A program made the translations under genes and the position numbers. The notes beneath the pieces were generated by a model that ran no database searches, was not told where the DNA came from, and worked only from the letters and a program-made list of their open reading frames with translations. From Nansenia antarctica (taxonomy: Eukaryota; Chordata; Actinopteri; Argentiniformes; Microstomatidae), in NCBI GenBank assembly GCA_963989245.1, contig OZ022345.1, forward strand, positions 40,768,418-40,832,417: a stretch of 64,000 bases of DNA, given 5' to 3'. The number at the start of each line of letters is the position of its first letter. The stretch's first letter is position 1. Shown piece after piece: positions 42,830 through 53,932 of the stretch.

Positions 42830-43040
42830 TTAAACTTTATTGTCATTGAACAGAACACAAGTACTGAGACAACGAAATAGTTTGTGCACAAATTTCCCCT
42901 CAGGGAGAACAGAGCTCTGGGCTCTGGGCACAGGGTCAGCCATCTTCTGTGCCCCTGGAGCAGTTAGGGGTTAAGTGCCTTGCTCAAGAGCACAACGGCA
43001 GTGGTAGGCACCTTAGATATGATGCCAGCAACCCTCACTG
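42825..43040 (-). repeat. SINE-like interspersed repeat
   Basis: Contains AACTTTATTGTCATTGAACA, read on the minus strand as an AATAAAG 3' tail, and GTGCCTTGCTCAAGAGCACA, a string common in fish SINEs. Confidence 0.55.
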
Positions 43041-43342
43041 TGAAATGAGAGTGGTTACCACTGTAATATGTTTAGCCATTGACAGTATTTGTATGTATGG
43101 TCAGTAATACTGTATGTGTTGGTATACAATGTATATAATGTAAATACTGTATATATATTTTTAAATAAAATAACTACTTTCTTTGACATACCTTCTGCAC
43201 TAATATTGTTTTGCTATTCTAGGTCATCTTTGTTAATATGAGTTGATCACCTCAGACATAAGGCATTATGATAGTTTAGTCTGGAGCCTCCCCCTTTTAT
43301 TTTTATTTCAGGTCATTCCTTTATTATTTAAACCTTTTTGAC
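43041..43342. other. No gene recognised
   Basis: AT-rich; nothing found. Confidence 0.5.
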
Positions 43343-43383
43343 AGGTTATGTATAACCTAATATTGACAGGTTATGTATAACCT
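43343..43383. repeat. Duplicated 16-bp palindrome
   Basis: AGGTTATGTATAACCT occurs at 43343-43358 and 43368-43383, nine bases apart. Each is self-complementary except for the central pair of bases. Confidence 0.95.
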
Positions 43384-44120
43384 GAGCAAATTAGAAAAGA
43401 CAGAGTACACTGTACACTAGAATTGAAACATTCCACTTCCTATCTACTAATTTATTCCAAGTGAATATTATAAACATTTGCTACAGAACCAATCAACATC
43501 TTCCATAGATAATCTCAAATAGATAATGCAAAGGTGTGAATATGGAATAAGCCTTCATTATATTAAAGATAGATAAGAACTATATTCGGTTTTCTCTCAA
43601 CCCAGCGTGACATGTCTATGACAATTATAGATTCTGAGTTAGGGGAGGATGGAGAACAGTCTACACGTTTTATTTATTTATTATTATCTCTAATCCGAAA
43701 GATCACAATGTCGGCGACGCGAATCCCAAAGAACATTTGGGTAGGCTGAGCCCCCTAGCGGCGACATTGGTGCATAATGTTGTCAGGCGTAAAACCCTTA
43801 TGTTCTCTCTGTAGCCTTTTCTCAACTATTAGGTCATGTAACAATGAGCGCGTCACAGTGCAACAACATTAGAACGCATTCAAGCATTCTAGATAGAACA
43901 GTTTGGTATCTACATATCGTCTACTTAAAGCTATCGTCTAAAGCTCTTATAATAGATACATAACACTTTCTTTTAAGTAGCTAAATTATTACAATTTAAA
44001 GTGACCATTTATTATTCTTTGTCAGGTGTGTATATTCTCACATGACTAACTAGCTGACTTTTGCTTATTTCTGTGTAAAATTATTTGTTATTATTGAGTT
44101 AAATTACTGTTATTCTCTAG
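43384..44120. other. Region upstream of the 13-exon gene
   Basis: A non-coding 5' exon and promoter are expected here, because the first coding exon is preceded by an acceptor. I could not place them. Confidence 0.35.
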
Positions 44121-45074
44121 GACTGAAATGGATGGCGCTCTGCCCAATACAGCTTTATCCTCGGTGGATATGGCACAGTTTCTGGCTGAGGTAAGTTTGT
44201 TTTGTTGAATAATTCAATTAAGCAATATCACACGAGAGGGAGTGTGTTATACTGAATAGCACGGCTGTGATTCGGTCGTAGGTACGAGGCCGCAGTACCT
44301 CGAGTGTGATATTGCTTTTATACAACAGTTCTACAGCGCAATTTATTAGTTAACAGTAATAAGTGACAACAGATTATTATTTGTTTGTTTATTCAATCAT
44401 TTATTTTGGCTCCGTCAAGAAAAAATAGTTCCGCAACGGGACTGTTCAACTGGACTGTTGCCTAGTAACCTGAACACAAACTAGCTACTTCGTATCGTGG
44501 CTAGCTTCTTTGTATCGTGTACATTTATTTGTACATTTCCATGTATTGTGCAACCAGTGAAATATGACTCGGTTGACAGTCGCTTTGGTGGCATGTGTGA
44601 ATGTAGTCTAATTAACGGTAATTTAACACCTGTGCGGCGGAGTGATACATGGTTAAAAGTCCCAGTGCTGTTATACTATATTGTAACTCATGGAATGCCT
44701 CTTGTCCAATCAAATTACTTGGTCGGAACTAACTGTTGTATAATTAAACATATTTTTGTTTTGCCAATATCAACAATATGTACTGTTTTAGGCACTAATG
44801 GAGAACTCTATATTGCAGAAAAAGCTCATGAGATACTTCCTTCTCATGAAGGACCAGGGGAAAGTCCCGTCCAACATCACCCTGGACCACATGAAGGACT
44901 GGCTGATGGCTGGGAGGGTCTTCCTGGATGAGTAAGTTAAGCTTTGGTGCTCAGAAATAGATACTTGTCAACAGCTTGCTAAACTGTAGCCTATTATATA
45001 GTACAATTCACTCTAAAAGTGAGAAAATAGATGTGTTCAATTAATCATATGATGCATATGGTGATTCATAGATG

Positions 45075-45116
<42 letters not shown>

Positions 45117-45405
45117 GGGAGAGAGAGACACACATAGAGAGAAAGACAGACAGAGAGAGAGAGGGGGGGAGAGAGAGACAGAGAGGGAGAGAGAGAGAGA
45201 GAGAGGGAGAGAGAGAGACAGAGAGGGAGAGAGAGAGAGAGGGAGAGAGAGAGAGGGAGAGAGAGACAGAGAGGGAGAGAGAGAGAGACAGAGAGGGAGA
45301 GAGAGAGACAGAGAGGGAGAGAGAGAGAGAGAGACAGAGAGAAGACAAACATTTCCACTGAACTGAAAGGTGGCTGAATAAACATCATTCTTCATCCGTA
45401 TGGAT

Positions 45406-45453
<48 letters not shown>

Positions 45454-45898
45454 TGACATATTTATTTTTTCATAGGTGTCACGACTTCCCTCTGAAAGCA
45501 GAGTTAGGGGAGCTCTATGTAGCTGAAGTGGTAAGGACTATAGCATAGTAGGCCTACATACATATCCACAGAAAATCACAGAGATGGTAGCTAATGACTT
45601 TAACGTTGTAGGTAGGGTAAGCAATAACATTTAGCATGTCTGTCAACGTCAATAAACAATGGACCAGTCAGTGCCTCATCTCTATGTAACAATGCAGATG
45701 TTGAAGCTAACATAATGCTGTTTTACAGGCCTGGAATGGACAGAGGCTCCTCTGTCTGGAGAAGATGGAGAAGGAGCTCCTCAGAGAGCAGCACCTCTCA
45801 ATGCGGTTCTGCAGAACAGTATGTATCACCACATCCTGTTGTCTGCTCCAGGAACACCAGAGAAACCTTGGTTGAGTTAACTCTCTCTCTCTCTCTCC

Positions 45899-45957
<59 letters not shown>

Positions 45958-45978
45958 TCTCTCTCTCTCCCGCTCTCC

Positions 45979-46048
<70 letters not shown>

Positions 46049-46071
46049 CTCTCTCTCTTTCTCTCTCCCTC

Positions 46072-46119
<48 letters not shown>

Positions 46120-47738
46120 TCCTTCTCTTTCTCTCTCTCTCTCTGTTATAAAGATAACCACAGAGGGGCTGCAGCTGTTCTTAGAGAAGCTCCGCCCGGC
46201 AGCAGAAATGGGTGTGAGCCGGATCCTCCTTCCTGTCTTCTCTGGGTTGCCAGCCTCCATCATGGCCGCTGGGCTCAAGGGGGACAAGAGGCCCGGAAAG
46301 AGAGGCCCGGTAGTCCCGGTGAAGAGGCAGACCTTCCTCAACTCTGCCAAGAAGGTCCTCATCCCAGAGGTGGTGAGGTCATTGCTAAAACATCTCTTAG
46401 AGGACGGGCCGTCTGATAGGGCCAAGATGGAGGCCAGAATGCGTGCTGCTGTCCAGGAGATCTCTGGGCTGGTAGCCTGCGCCGCAACGAAATACCTACA
46501 GCAGTATGGCAACGTCCCGACGGCGCGTCTCACCGCCTTAAGCAAGGCCGTGTCACGGGACATGGTGGGAGTGGTCTTCGGAAAGTTCAAGGAGGAATCA
46601 AAGACCTTCAGCCTCCTGAGCTTCGACGGTACCAGGGCAGTCTTCGACGCCAGGGCAGTTGTCAGGGACGCAGTGAGCGAAATCGCGTATAAGGAAGATA
46701 TAGTAGCTGTGAAGGTACCTGACCACCTTGAGGGTCTGAACTGGGTGGTTCATCAGATCCTCCAGCAGACCGTCATTCGCCTGGACCCACAGCTGGAACT
46801 CAGCACAAGTGAGGTGGACAAGATCCTCTGCTCTTTCCCCTGGATCGAGGCAGTAGAGGGGATTGGCCATGGCCTTCTCCACCACTCCCAAGTCTCTGGT
46901 CTTGTCCACAGTGTCTTGTCTGAGCTGTACCATAACACAGGCCTCGACAAGGCCATTATCCACGGAGGCTTGGAGAGGTACCTCAAGTATCTGGTGGTGA
47001 CTAAGCTTAGACAAGCATGTGTGGGCTTGACCAGTAGCCCTGGACCACACCGCCTGGCCACTGTGGTAAGAAATTAGAGCCATCTGAAATGCTCTGTTTG
47101 ATTTTCTTTAATGCTGATCCATTATATTGTATCTGTGATTATATTTAATCAAGTGTAAATACAGCAGATGATAATAATACATAATGTTATGTTGTATAGG
47201 TTCAGTATGCTCTATGAGATGAGGAATACCCTTCCTACTGATCTAAAACTTTCTAACTTTTAAACTTAAACTTAAGGGGTGGCTTAAACTAAACCAAATT
47301 TCTGATCATGAGTAATCATACTCATTTCAAGCACTCCTCGTAAACACTGTTTTAAATTATATTCGTCACTTTGTCATGTATTTGTGTATTATCTTGTTTT
47401 GTACTGTATTGCAATGTTGCGTAATTTTGCTGTGCCTGCTTATCTTGTATTGTCTTGCTTTGTCTTGTATTGTTATGTAGTGTATTGCCTGTTGTGTCGT
47501 TTTGTTGTGCTTGCTGATGTTTTTAATGACACTACACCATTCATTTTGTAATAGCCTGCTCAGGGACTACAGATGGACATTAGCTCATGAGCTAACTCTG
47601 GCGCATTTACATTGATGTGGAAACTGATTTGTTGATTAATGTGCACTGTCCCTGGTAAAGAAATAAATAAAATAAATGAGATAGCTATGGGGTGTGTTTT
47701 TAATTATGCTTTAATTCGGTCTGTTTACAGTCCATAGA

Positions 47739-47802
<64 letters not shown>

Positions 47803-48393
47803 TGGAGAGACAGTACGGAGCCCCCCTGGGGTCACATGGTAGAAAAAAATATTTGATGTGTGAATCCGTTCCCTTGGTTTAGTAATCCGTTCCCTCTGTT
47901 TAGTAATTCGTTAGGGTTAGGTTGTTGTGTTTTTTAAAAATATATATATATATATACTGGAGAGACAGAGAAACGGTACAAGGAGGTCAATAGAAGTTTT
48001 TAGGGGACACAGTAGAGGGGAAAAAGCGGGTGTCTTCAGGAACATGAGACGCAGTGCTGGGGGGCAGTAGATGTCTCAGGAGTAACCATCACTATTAGCA
48101 CACACGTCCCTGTTATGCCAGTGTTTTGTAACCATGCATGCCACCTCCTCCGTTCTGCTCCTGCAGTTCTATTTGGGTGATGAGACCAAATTGCCAGGCG
48201 CCCAAGCCAAGACGGCAGGACCCCAGAACCAGAGTGGAGCGCCCCTGGCCCAGGGAGGAGCGCAGAGACCAGCCCCTCTGGAGGTCATAGCTGCCCCTCA
48301 GGGAGAGAAGGCAGCCCCTCAGGCCCAGGGCGGAGCCCCCCAGGGAGCAGCCCCCCAGGCCCAGGGAGCAGCCAGCCTGGAGGACCAACCCAG

Positions 48394-48443
<50 letters not shown>

Positions 48444-48620
48444 AGTAGAGATCAACGTGGGTCTTGTGTGTAAATTACCAGAGAGTCTTTTGAAGTTCAA
48501 ACAGCCTCACAGTCATCCATGAACTCATAGGGGATATGTCATTATATAATAATAATAATATAAAAAATATATATATATATATATTGTAGCAATGACCAGT
48601 GCCTCTGAGGACCAACCCAG

Positions 48621-48679
<59 letters not shown>

Positions 48680-50069
48680 CTGAGTAGAGATCAACGTGGG
48701 CCTTGTGTGTAAATTACCAGAGAGTCTTGAATTACAGATTTGCGCTTTAAATATTTGCCTTGACAAGTAAAAGTCTATGGGCTTTACATGATTGATTTAT
48801 AGGTTACATGATTAACTTTATAGGTTACAGGATTAACTTTATAGGTTACATGATTAACTTTATAGGTTACATTATTGATTTATAGGTTACATGATTAACT
48901 TTATAGGTTACATGATTAACTTTATAGGTTACATGATTGATGTATAGGTTACATGATTAACTTTATAGGTTACATGATTGATTTATAGGTTACATGATTA
49001 ACTTTATAGGTTACAGGATTAACTTTATAGGTTATAGGATAAACTGTATAGGTTACAGGATTAACTTTATAGGTTACATGATTGATTTCATGAACTGATG
49101 CTTCAATCACAATGTCGCGCAATATCAACGTCAGTCACTTTTGAAGTTCAAACAGCCTCACAGTCATCCATGAACTCATAGGGGACAAGTCATTCTATAA
49201 TAATAATAATATATAAATGTTTTTTATATTGTAGCAATGAACAGCAAGGCTCGGAGGAGGCAGGAGAGACTCCTTCAGCAGGCTGCTGGGCTGACGGAGG
49301 ACAGACCTGTTACTGTAAGTGTAACCATCACTATTAGCACACACGTCCCTGCAGTTATACCAGTGTTGTGTAACCATGCAGCCATGAATGATGCCACACC
49401 TCTTCTGTTCTGCTCCTGCAGGTCTGTTCGGGTGACGAGGCCACCAATGCCTCTGTGGCCACGGTTGCCCCCATTGTGGCCGCCCCCATCATGGCCGCCC
49501 CCAGGGACAACCAGGCCCAGAGAGCAGCCAGCCCGGAGGTCCAGGCTGGACCATCGGTGTGGGACCCAATGCCGGTAAGTTTTCTTGCTTTACTTCAGGT
49601 TTAAATAAGGGGGAATATTTGACATTAAATTGCTGGCCTACCGGGAGAATTCCTGTGGGCTGTGGGCCGAGCGGGTAGGTGAGCGTCGCCCAGACGTCCT
49701 TGGAAGTTGACTTACATTACTTTGGCCTACAATTCTTTCATGTACAGGCCTACGTGCAGGTCTGTTTGGGTGACAAGAACAAGACTCAGAAGGAGAAGGC
49801 AGCCCCTCAGGAGGAGAAGGCAGCTCCTCAGAAGGAGAAGGCAGCGCCCCAGAAAGAACCAGCTGGACCATCGGTGGCTGGAACCAAGGCCAACTTGGGA
49901 GACCCACCGCAGGTAAGTTCTCTTGCTGTACTTCAGGAAGAAGCCCCCCTGGAGGTCCAGGCTGGACCCAAGGCCACCAGTGCCTCTGTGTCCACGGTTA
50001 CCCCCATCATGGCCGCCCCCAGGGACAACCAGCCCCAGGAAGCAGCCAGCCTGGAGGACCAACCCGGAG

Positions 50070-50111
<42 letters not shown>

Positions 50112-51035
50112 AGTAGAGATCAACGTGGGTGTTGTGTGTAAATTACCAGACGCCTAATTTCACATTCTCTTCCTTCCGTTTTTTATATTGTAGTCATCAG
50201 CAATAAGAATCAGAGGAAGCTTCGGCAGGCTGCTAAGCGGAGAGAGGTGGCTGCTGGGCTGACGGAGGACAGACCTGTTACTGTAAGTGTAACAATCACT
50301 ATTAGCACACACGTCCCTGCAGTTATACCAGTGTTGTGTAACCATGCAGCCATGAATGATGCCACACCTCCTCTGTTCTGTTCTGAGAAGGCAGCCCCCC
50401 AGAAAGAAAAGGCAGGCGTCCAGGAGGTCAAAGCAGCTCCCCAGCTGGTCAAAGCAGCCCACCAGGGTGAGGAGCCTGAGGGACATCAGACCCCCAAAAT
50501 GTATTGTGTGGCCCAGGCGTGTGAGCGTGTGAAGGCGGAGGAGAAGGAGAAGTGGAGGGCCCTGCTGGAGGCACACGCCAGGGCCAAAGACAGTGAGCTA
50601 GCTGAGGCTGCCCTGCTGGACCTGGAGAAGAGCAGGGATGAGGCCTGCACGAAGCTCCAGGAGGACAGAGGCCAGTGGGAGAAGGAGAAGGCCTCCCTCA
50701 TAGCCGCCAACCTGCTCACCGCTGAGGAGAGGAGCAGGGCGGAGGTGGACGCGCTGAAGACGGACCTGGTCACCTCTCGTCAGCAGCTCTCGCTTTCCCA
50801 GACCAAGCTGCAGCAGGTAGAGGACCAGGCCAAGCTGCAGCAGGTAGAGGACCAGGCTCTAACAAAGAGGAAGTTGGTTGGCGACCTGACGTTGGTTGGC
50901 GACGAGTTGGACGCCGTGTGGGAAAAAAAGAGAGAGGAGGAGAAGAAGTCCAAAGTTCCCTATCTTGAATGTTTAGGGTTAGGCTTTGGGTTTGGGTTAG
51001 TGTTAGGCTTTGGGTTAAAACGTTTATTGGGTTAG
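44121..51035 (+). CDS. Unrecognised 13-coding-exon gene with coiled-coil C-terminus
   Basis: Exons: 44121-44190 (ATG 44128), 44792-44931, 45476-45530, 45729-45818, 46154-47065, 48167-48395, 48590-48622, 49235-49314, 49422-49574, 49760-49912, 49937-50069, 50194-50282, 50388-51035. Every junction is GT-AG and every phase fits, giving about 925 residues without a stop. The N-terminus is helical. Exon 5 (304 codons, no intron) carries RQTFLNSAKKVLIPEVVRSL, AVQEISGLVACAATKYLQQY and KILCSFPWIEAVEGIGHGLL. Exons 6-12 are Ala/Pro/Gln-rich linkers made of duplicated cassettes. Exon 13 is a long coiled coil (EEKEKWRALLEAHARAKDSE to DAVWEKKREEEKK), whose last 20 codons run into low-complexity TTAGGG-like DNA. 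I do not recognise the family. Neighbouring transposons suggest a fast-changing region. Confidence 0.7.
44221..44316. repeat. Fold-back repeat in intron 1
   Basis: AGCAATATCACAC at 44221-44233 is matched by its complement GTGTGATATTGCT at 44304-44316. A second small inverted pair, GGTAC...GTACC, sits at 44281-44299. Confidence 0.85.
45074..45450. repeat. GA microsatellite in intron 2
   Basis: Imperfect (GA)n with GGGA and GACA units at 45074-45342 and a purer tract at 45410-45450. The reverse strand gives Leu/Ser-rich shadows. Confidence 0.95.
45881..46144. repeat. CT microsatellite before exon 5
   Basis: About 260 bp of (CT)n ending 10 bp before the exon 5 acceptor (TGTTATAAAG|ATAACC), so it is the pyrimidine tract of that exon. 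Confidence 0.95.
47190..47690 (+). repeat. LINE 3' end in intron 5
   Basis: Begins with an RT C-terminal scrap (NTLPTDLKLS). It runs through GGACTACAGATGGACATTAG and TTGATTAATGTGCACTGTCC to GAAATAAATAAAATAAATG, a 3' UTR and tail common in fish LINEs. Confidence 0.6.
47739..47800. repeat. AT microsatellite in intron 5
   Basis: (AT)n of about 60 bp; a second short AT tract lies at 47940-47956. Confidence 0.95.
48396..48440. repeat. TG microsatellite starting at a splice donor
   Basis: (GT)n begins with the donor GT of exon 6 (CAGAG|GTGTGTG). Confidence 0.9.
48623..48678. repeat. TG microsatellite starting at a splice donor, second copy
   Basis: (GT)n begins with the donor GT of exon 7 and is a duplicate of the arrangement at 48396. 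Confidence 0.9.
48785..49085. repeat. 23-bp minisatellite in intron 7
   Basis: About 13 copies of ATAGGTTACATGATTAACTT with ATTGATTT variants. Confidence 0.97.
50070..50109. repeat. TG microsatellite starting at a splice donor, third copy
   Basis: (GT)n begins with the donor of exon 11 (CGGAG|GTGTGTTTG). Confidence 0.9.
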
Positions 51036-51735
51036 GGTTAGAGAAAGAAAAGAAAAGAGAGAAGAAGAAGAAGTCCAATGTTCCCTTCTTTAAATGTTTA
51101 GGCTTAGGGTTTGGGTTAGAACATTTAATTCGTTAACATATTTGTGGGTTACTTGGCATATTTATATGGTGTTTGAAAAAAACAAAAAGTGTTTGAATGA
51201 CACACACACTTGCCAGAATTTCTAAATTTTCAATAAAAAACGTGCTAAAAAAATGTATGTGAGACTTCATTTCCAATGTTATGTGAGATTTCATTACAAA
51301 AGTCAGTAATTAGTGTGCTTGCTGTAGGCAAAGTCAACCAGGACTATATACACGTGTCCGACAGGTCTAAGAGCACCACTGAGACACGGGAACTGGCAGC
51401 CCTTTCTCTGACAAGACAAGGCCACGTGGAAAACGTGAAAAACACAAAACATGTTTGCCTGTTTCTACAGATTTAACAATACACAGATATCTTACATCAA
51501 CATGTTCATCTCTTCACACTGTCACTCCACATCTGAATATCTAAGCCATAACATTAATAGTTTTTTTTCTGTTCTGGCCGTTTGACGTTTGTTTGTTGGC
51601 TAGCTAACAAACACAGTGGCTTTGACACCCGGTTACCACGGTAACGGTCTATGGTCTAACATACGGATGGGCAACTTGGATGGTGGTGGGGGCCACAGAA
51701 TGTATGTACTGGTGTAACCGAGTTAAACATGTGTA
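51036..51735. other. 3' flank of the 13-exon gene
   Basis: Contains a second, diverged copy of the gene's last 90 bp (AAGAAGTCCAATGTTCCC ... GGGTTTGGGTTAG at 51069-51119) and an AATAAA at 51232. No further gene seen. Confidence 0.5.
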
Positions 51736-52080
51736 CAGTTAGGTCCATATATTTGGACACAGACAGATTTTTATTTTTATTTTAGCTGTTTACCAAAACA
51801 TCTTCCAGTTACAGTTATATAATGAATATGGGTTTAAAGTGCAGACTCTCAGCTTTAGGGTAAGGGTATTCACATCCAAATTGAAGGAAGGGTTTAGGAA
51901 TTACAGATCTTTAATATGTAGCTCCCTCTTTTTCAAGGGACCAAAAGTAATTGGACAATTGACTCAAAAGCTGTTTCATGGGCCAGTGTGGACTATTCCT
52001 TCATTATGTGTTCATCAATTAAGCAGGTAAAAGGTCAGAGTTGAGTCCAAGTGTGGCATTTGCATTTGGAAGCTGTTCAC
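51736..52080 (+). mobile_element. Tc1/mariner-like element end
   Basis: TA followed by CAGTTAGGTCCATATATTTG, then GGGTTTAAAGTGCAGACTCT and CAAAAGTAATTGGACAATTG, the 5' part of a Tc1-like family abundant in fish genomes. No transposase or right end was found. Confidence 0.6.
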
Positions 52081-52731
52081 AGGTTAGTCACCCTCCATGA
52101 CCTCCTGTACCCATGTAGGTACTTGCTCTAGGGTGTTCTATGAGGAAGCGTGGCACCAATGAAGGGGTCAACTTTCTATCTACACGAATAAACTTTGATT
52201 TCATGCATTTCAAGTGGCATCTTTGTAACCATGACGATGTAGACATGTCAAAGAATGCATTTCTTATATTAGTTATATTGATGTCATAAATACGCAGACT
52301 TGTATATTGACAGTTGTCGGTACAAAACAGATTTGCAGACTTGCATCTTCAGAGTTTTGTAGACTTGAGTATGATGTCAGGCAGCTGCATCACCTGTGTG
52401 TTCCTACATGGTCCCATCTGGACACTAGGTGGCAGTGTTGTGTAGGAGGGCTGACCACCACCAGACTGCTTCACTCTTATAGCAGGGTATCCACGGTGTC
52501 TTGAAAAGTATTCAAAGTTGATAAATACATTTTGGGAAAATCAAGACCCTTAAAGTATTAAAAAGTCTTATCACGATTTTATGAGGTCTTGAATTTTGTA
52601 GTTATTTTTCTGAATTAGACTCTGTCCAAAGAGTTTGAGTCCTAAAAACTTTTAGTAAAAGTTCGTGAATGTATTAGTTTTATTTTAAAAAAACTAAGAT
52701 GAACTGGAAATTCTGTTGTATGATAGTGGTC
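52081..52731. other. No gene recognised
   Basis: Mixed non-coding sequence. GCAGGGTATCCACGGTGTCT near 52482 resembles the end of a fish DNA transposon, but no partner was found. Confidence 0.45.
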
Positions 52732-53932
52732 TCAGTGGCGGCTGGTGCAAAAAAAATTTGGTGGGGCACAGCAGTGTTTCCTCCCGAATTTCACATTAGT
52801 GGCGGGGGGGTTGTCTTTCGGGCGCGGTTTTTTTTTCGCGTGCACGATTTTTTCCGCGTGCACGCGCATAAAACGCGCACTGCCGCTCAAAACAAAGATG
52901 TAATTTCACTTTACCCACGCAATACCCACTTAAACATGTGTGAGGATACGTAAAGGCGTTTTGTGACAGAACTTTCACTTTCATTCATGAAATTCACCCC
53001 GTCTGTGTTACGATTATAGGCACTTAGCTCTCAATTACGCCAGGGAGACTGTCCCTGTAGGCTAATCTCTAATTGTCCGTCGTTTTAGATAAAGCATCTG
53101 CTAAACTGTAAAATGTAGCCTAATTTAAACCCAAAAATATAAAAACAGCTTGAAGCCTTAAAACACTCTCACGTGGGCTCTCTGAAGCTTAAAACAATCT
53201 ATTTATAAATGCCTAAAACGAATGAATTAACAACAGAAATATGATTAGGCGCATAGATTATTAATGCAACAATAATGCCCGCCACACTATCAGCTTCTCT
53301 TGGGCATCGTGTCTAGTTGCGTAAATATGTGTAGAAGATGAACAGTAAACTCTAATGTATGTGAACAGCCTGTTGTCTGTATCTTACCTTGTGCGAATGA
53401 ATCTGCTCTTTACCGACGGAAAACGGGAAAGCGCTATACAGTCCAATCGATCCATAGGAGAAAATCCGAGCCATCTGACGTGAAAGGATTTATGGGTTTA
53501 GACGAAATTGCTTTCCCCACTGTGAGATTAAATACCGTTGGATACCGTGATCTGTGTTTGTGTGTATTACACAAAACACAAAACGAACAAAACAAATAAA
53601 AACACTTGAAGCAAACCAGCAGTATCACCGGCCCGAGTTGCTACAGAGCAGCGCCACCGGAAGTAGGAAGTGGAAGACAAATGAAAGATGGCAAACCCCA
53701 CACACCACATCTTATGCTGGATATACAACCGGATATTCAGGACGCACATTTTTGCGCCCCGGCCAAGAAATAGACACAGCCAATTGGAGCGCTGCTACAG
53801 CTCACGTGTAAGCCAAAAGTATTTGCAGTGCCATAGACTTGCATTGACCGGCGCCCCGCGTCCTCCCCCTATGTATTTTAACAGTGAATTTTACACACAC
53901 ACAGATAGAAATGTTTATTGTATTGGAGGATT

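Noticed and set aside
52480..52731. Second DNA transposon with CAGGGTATCCACGG end
   Set aside because: Looks like a known fish terminus but no opposite end or target duplication could be found.
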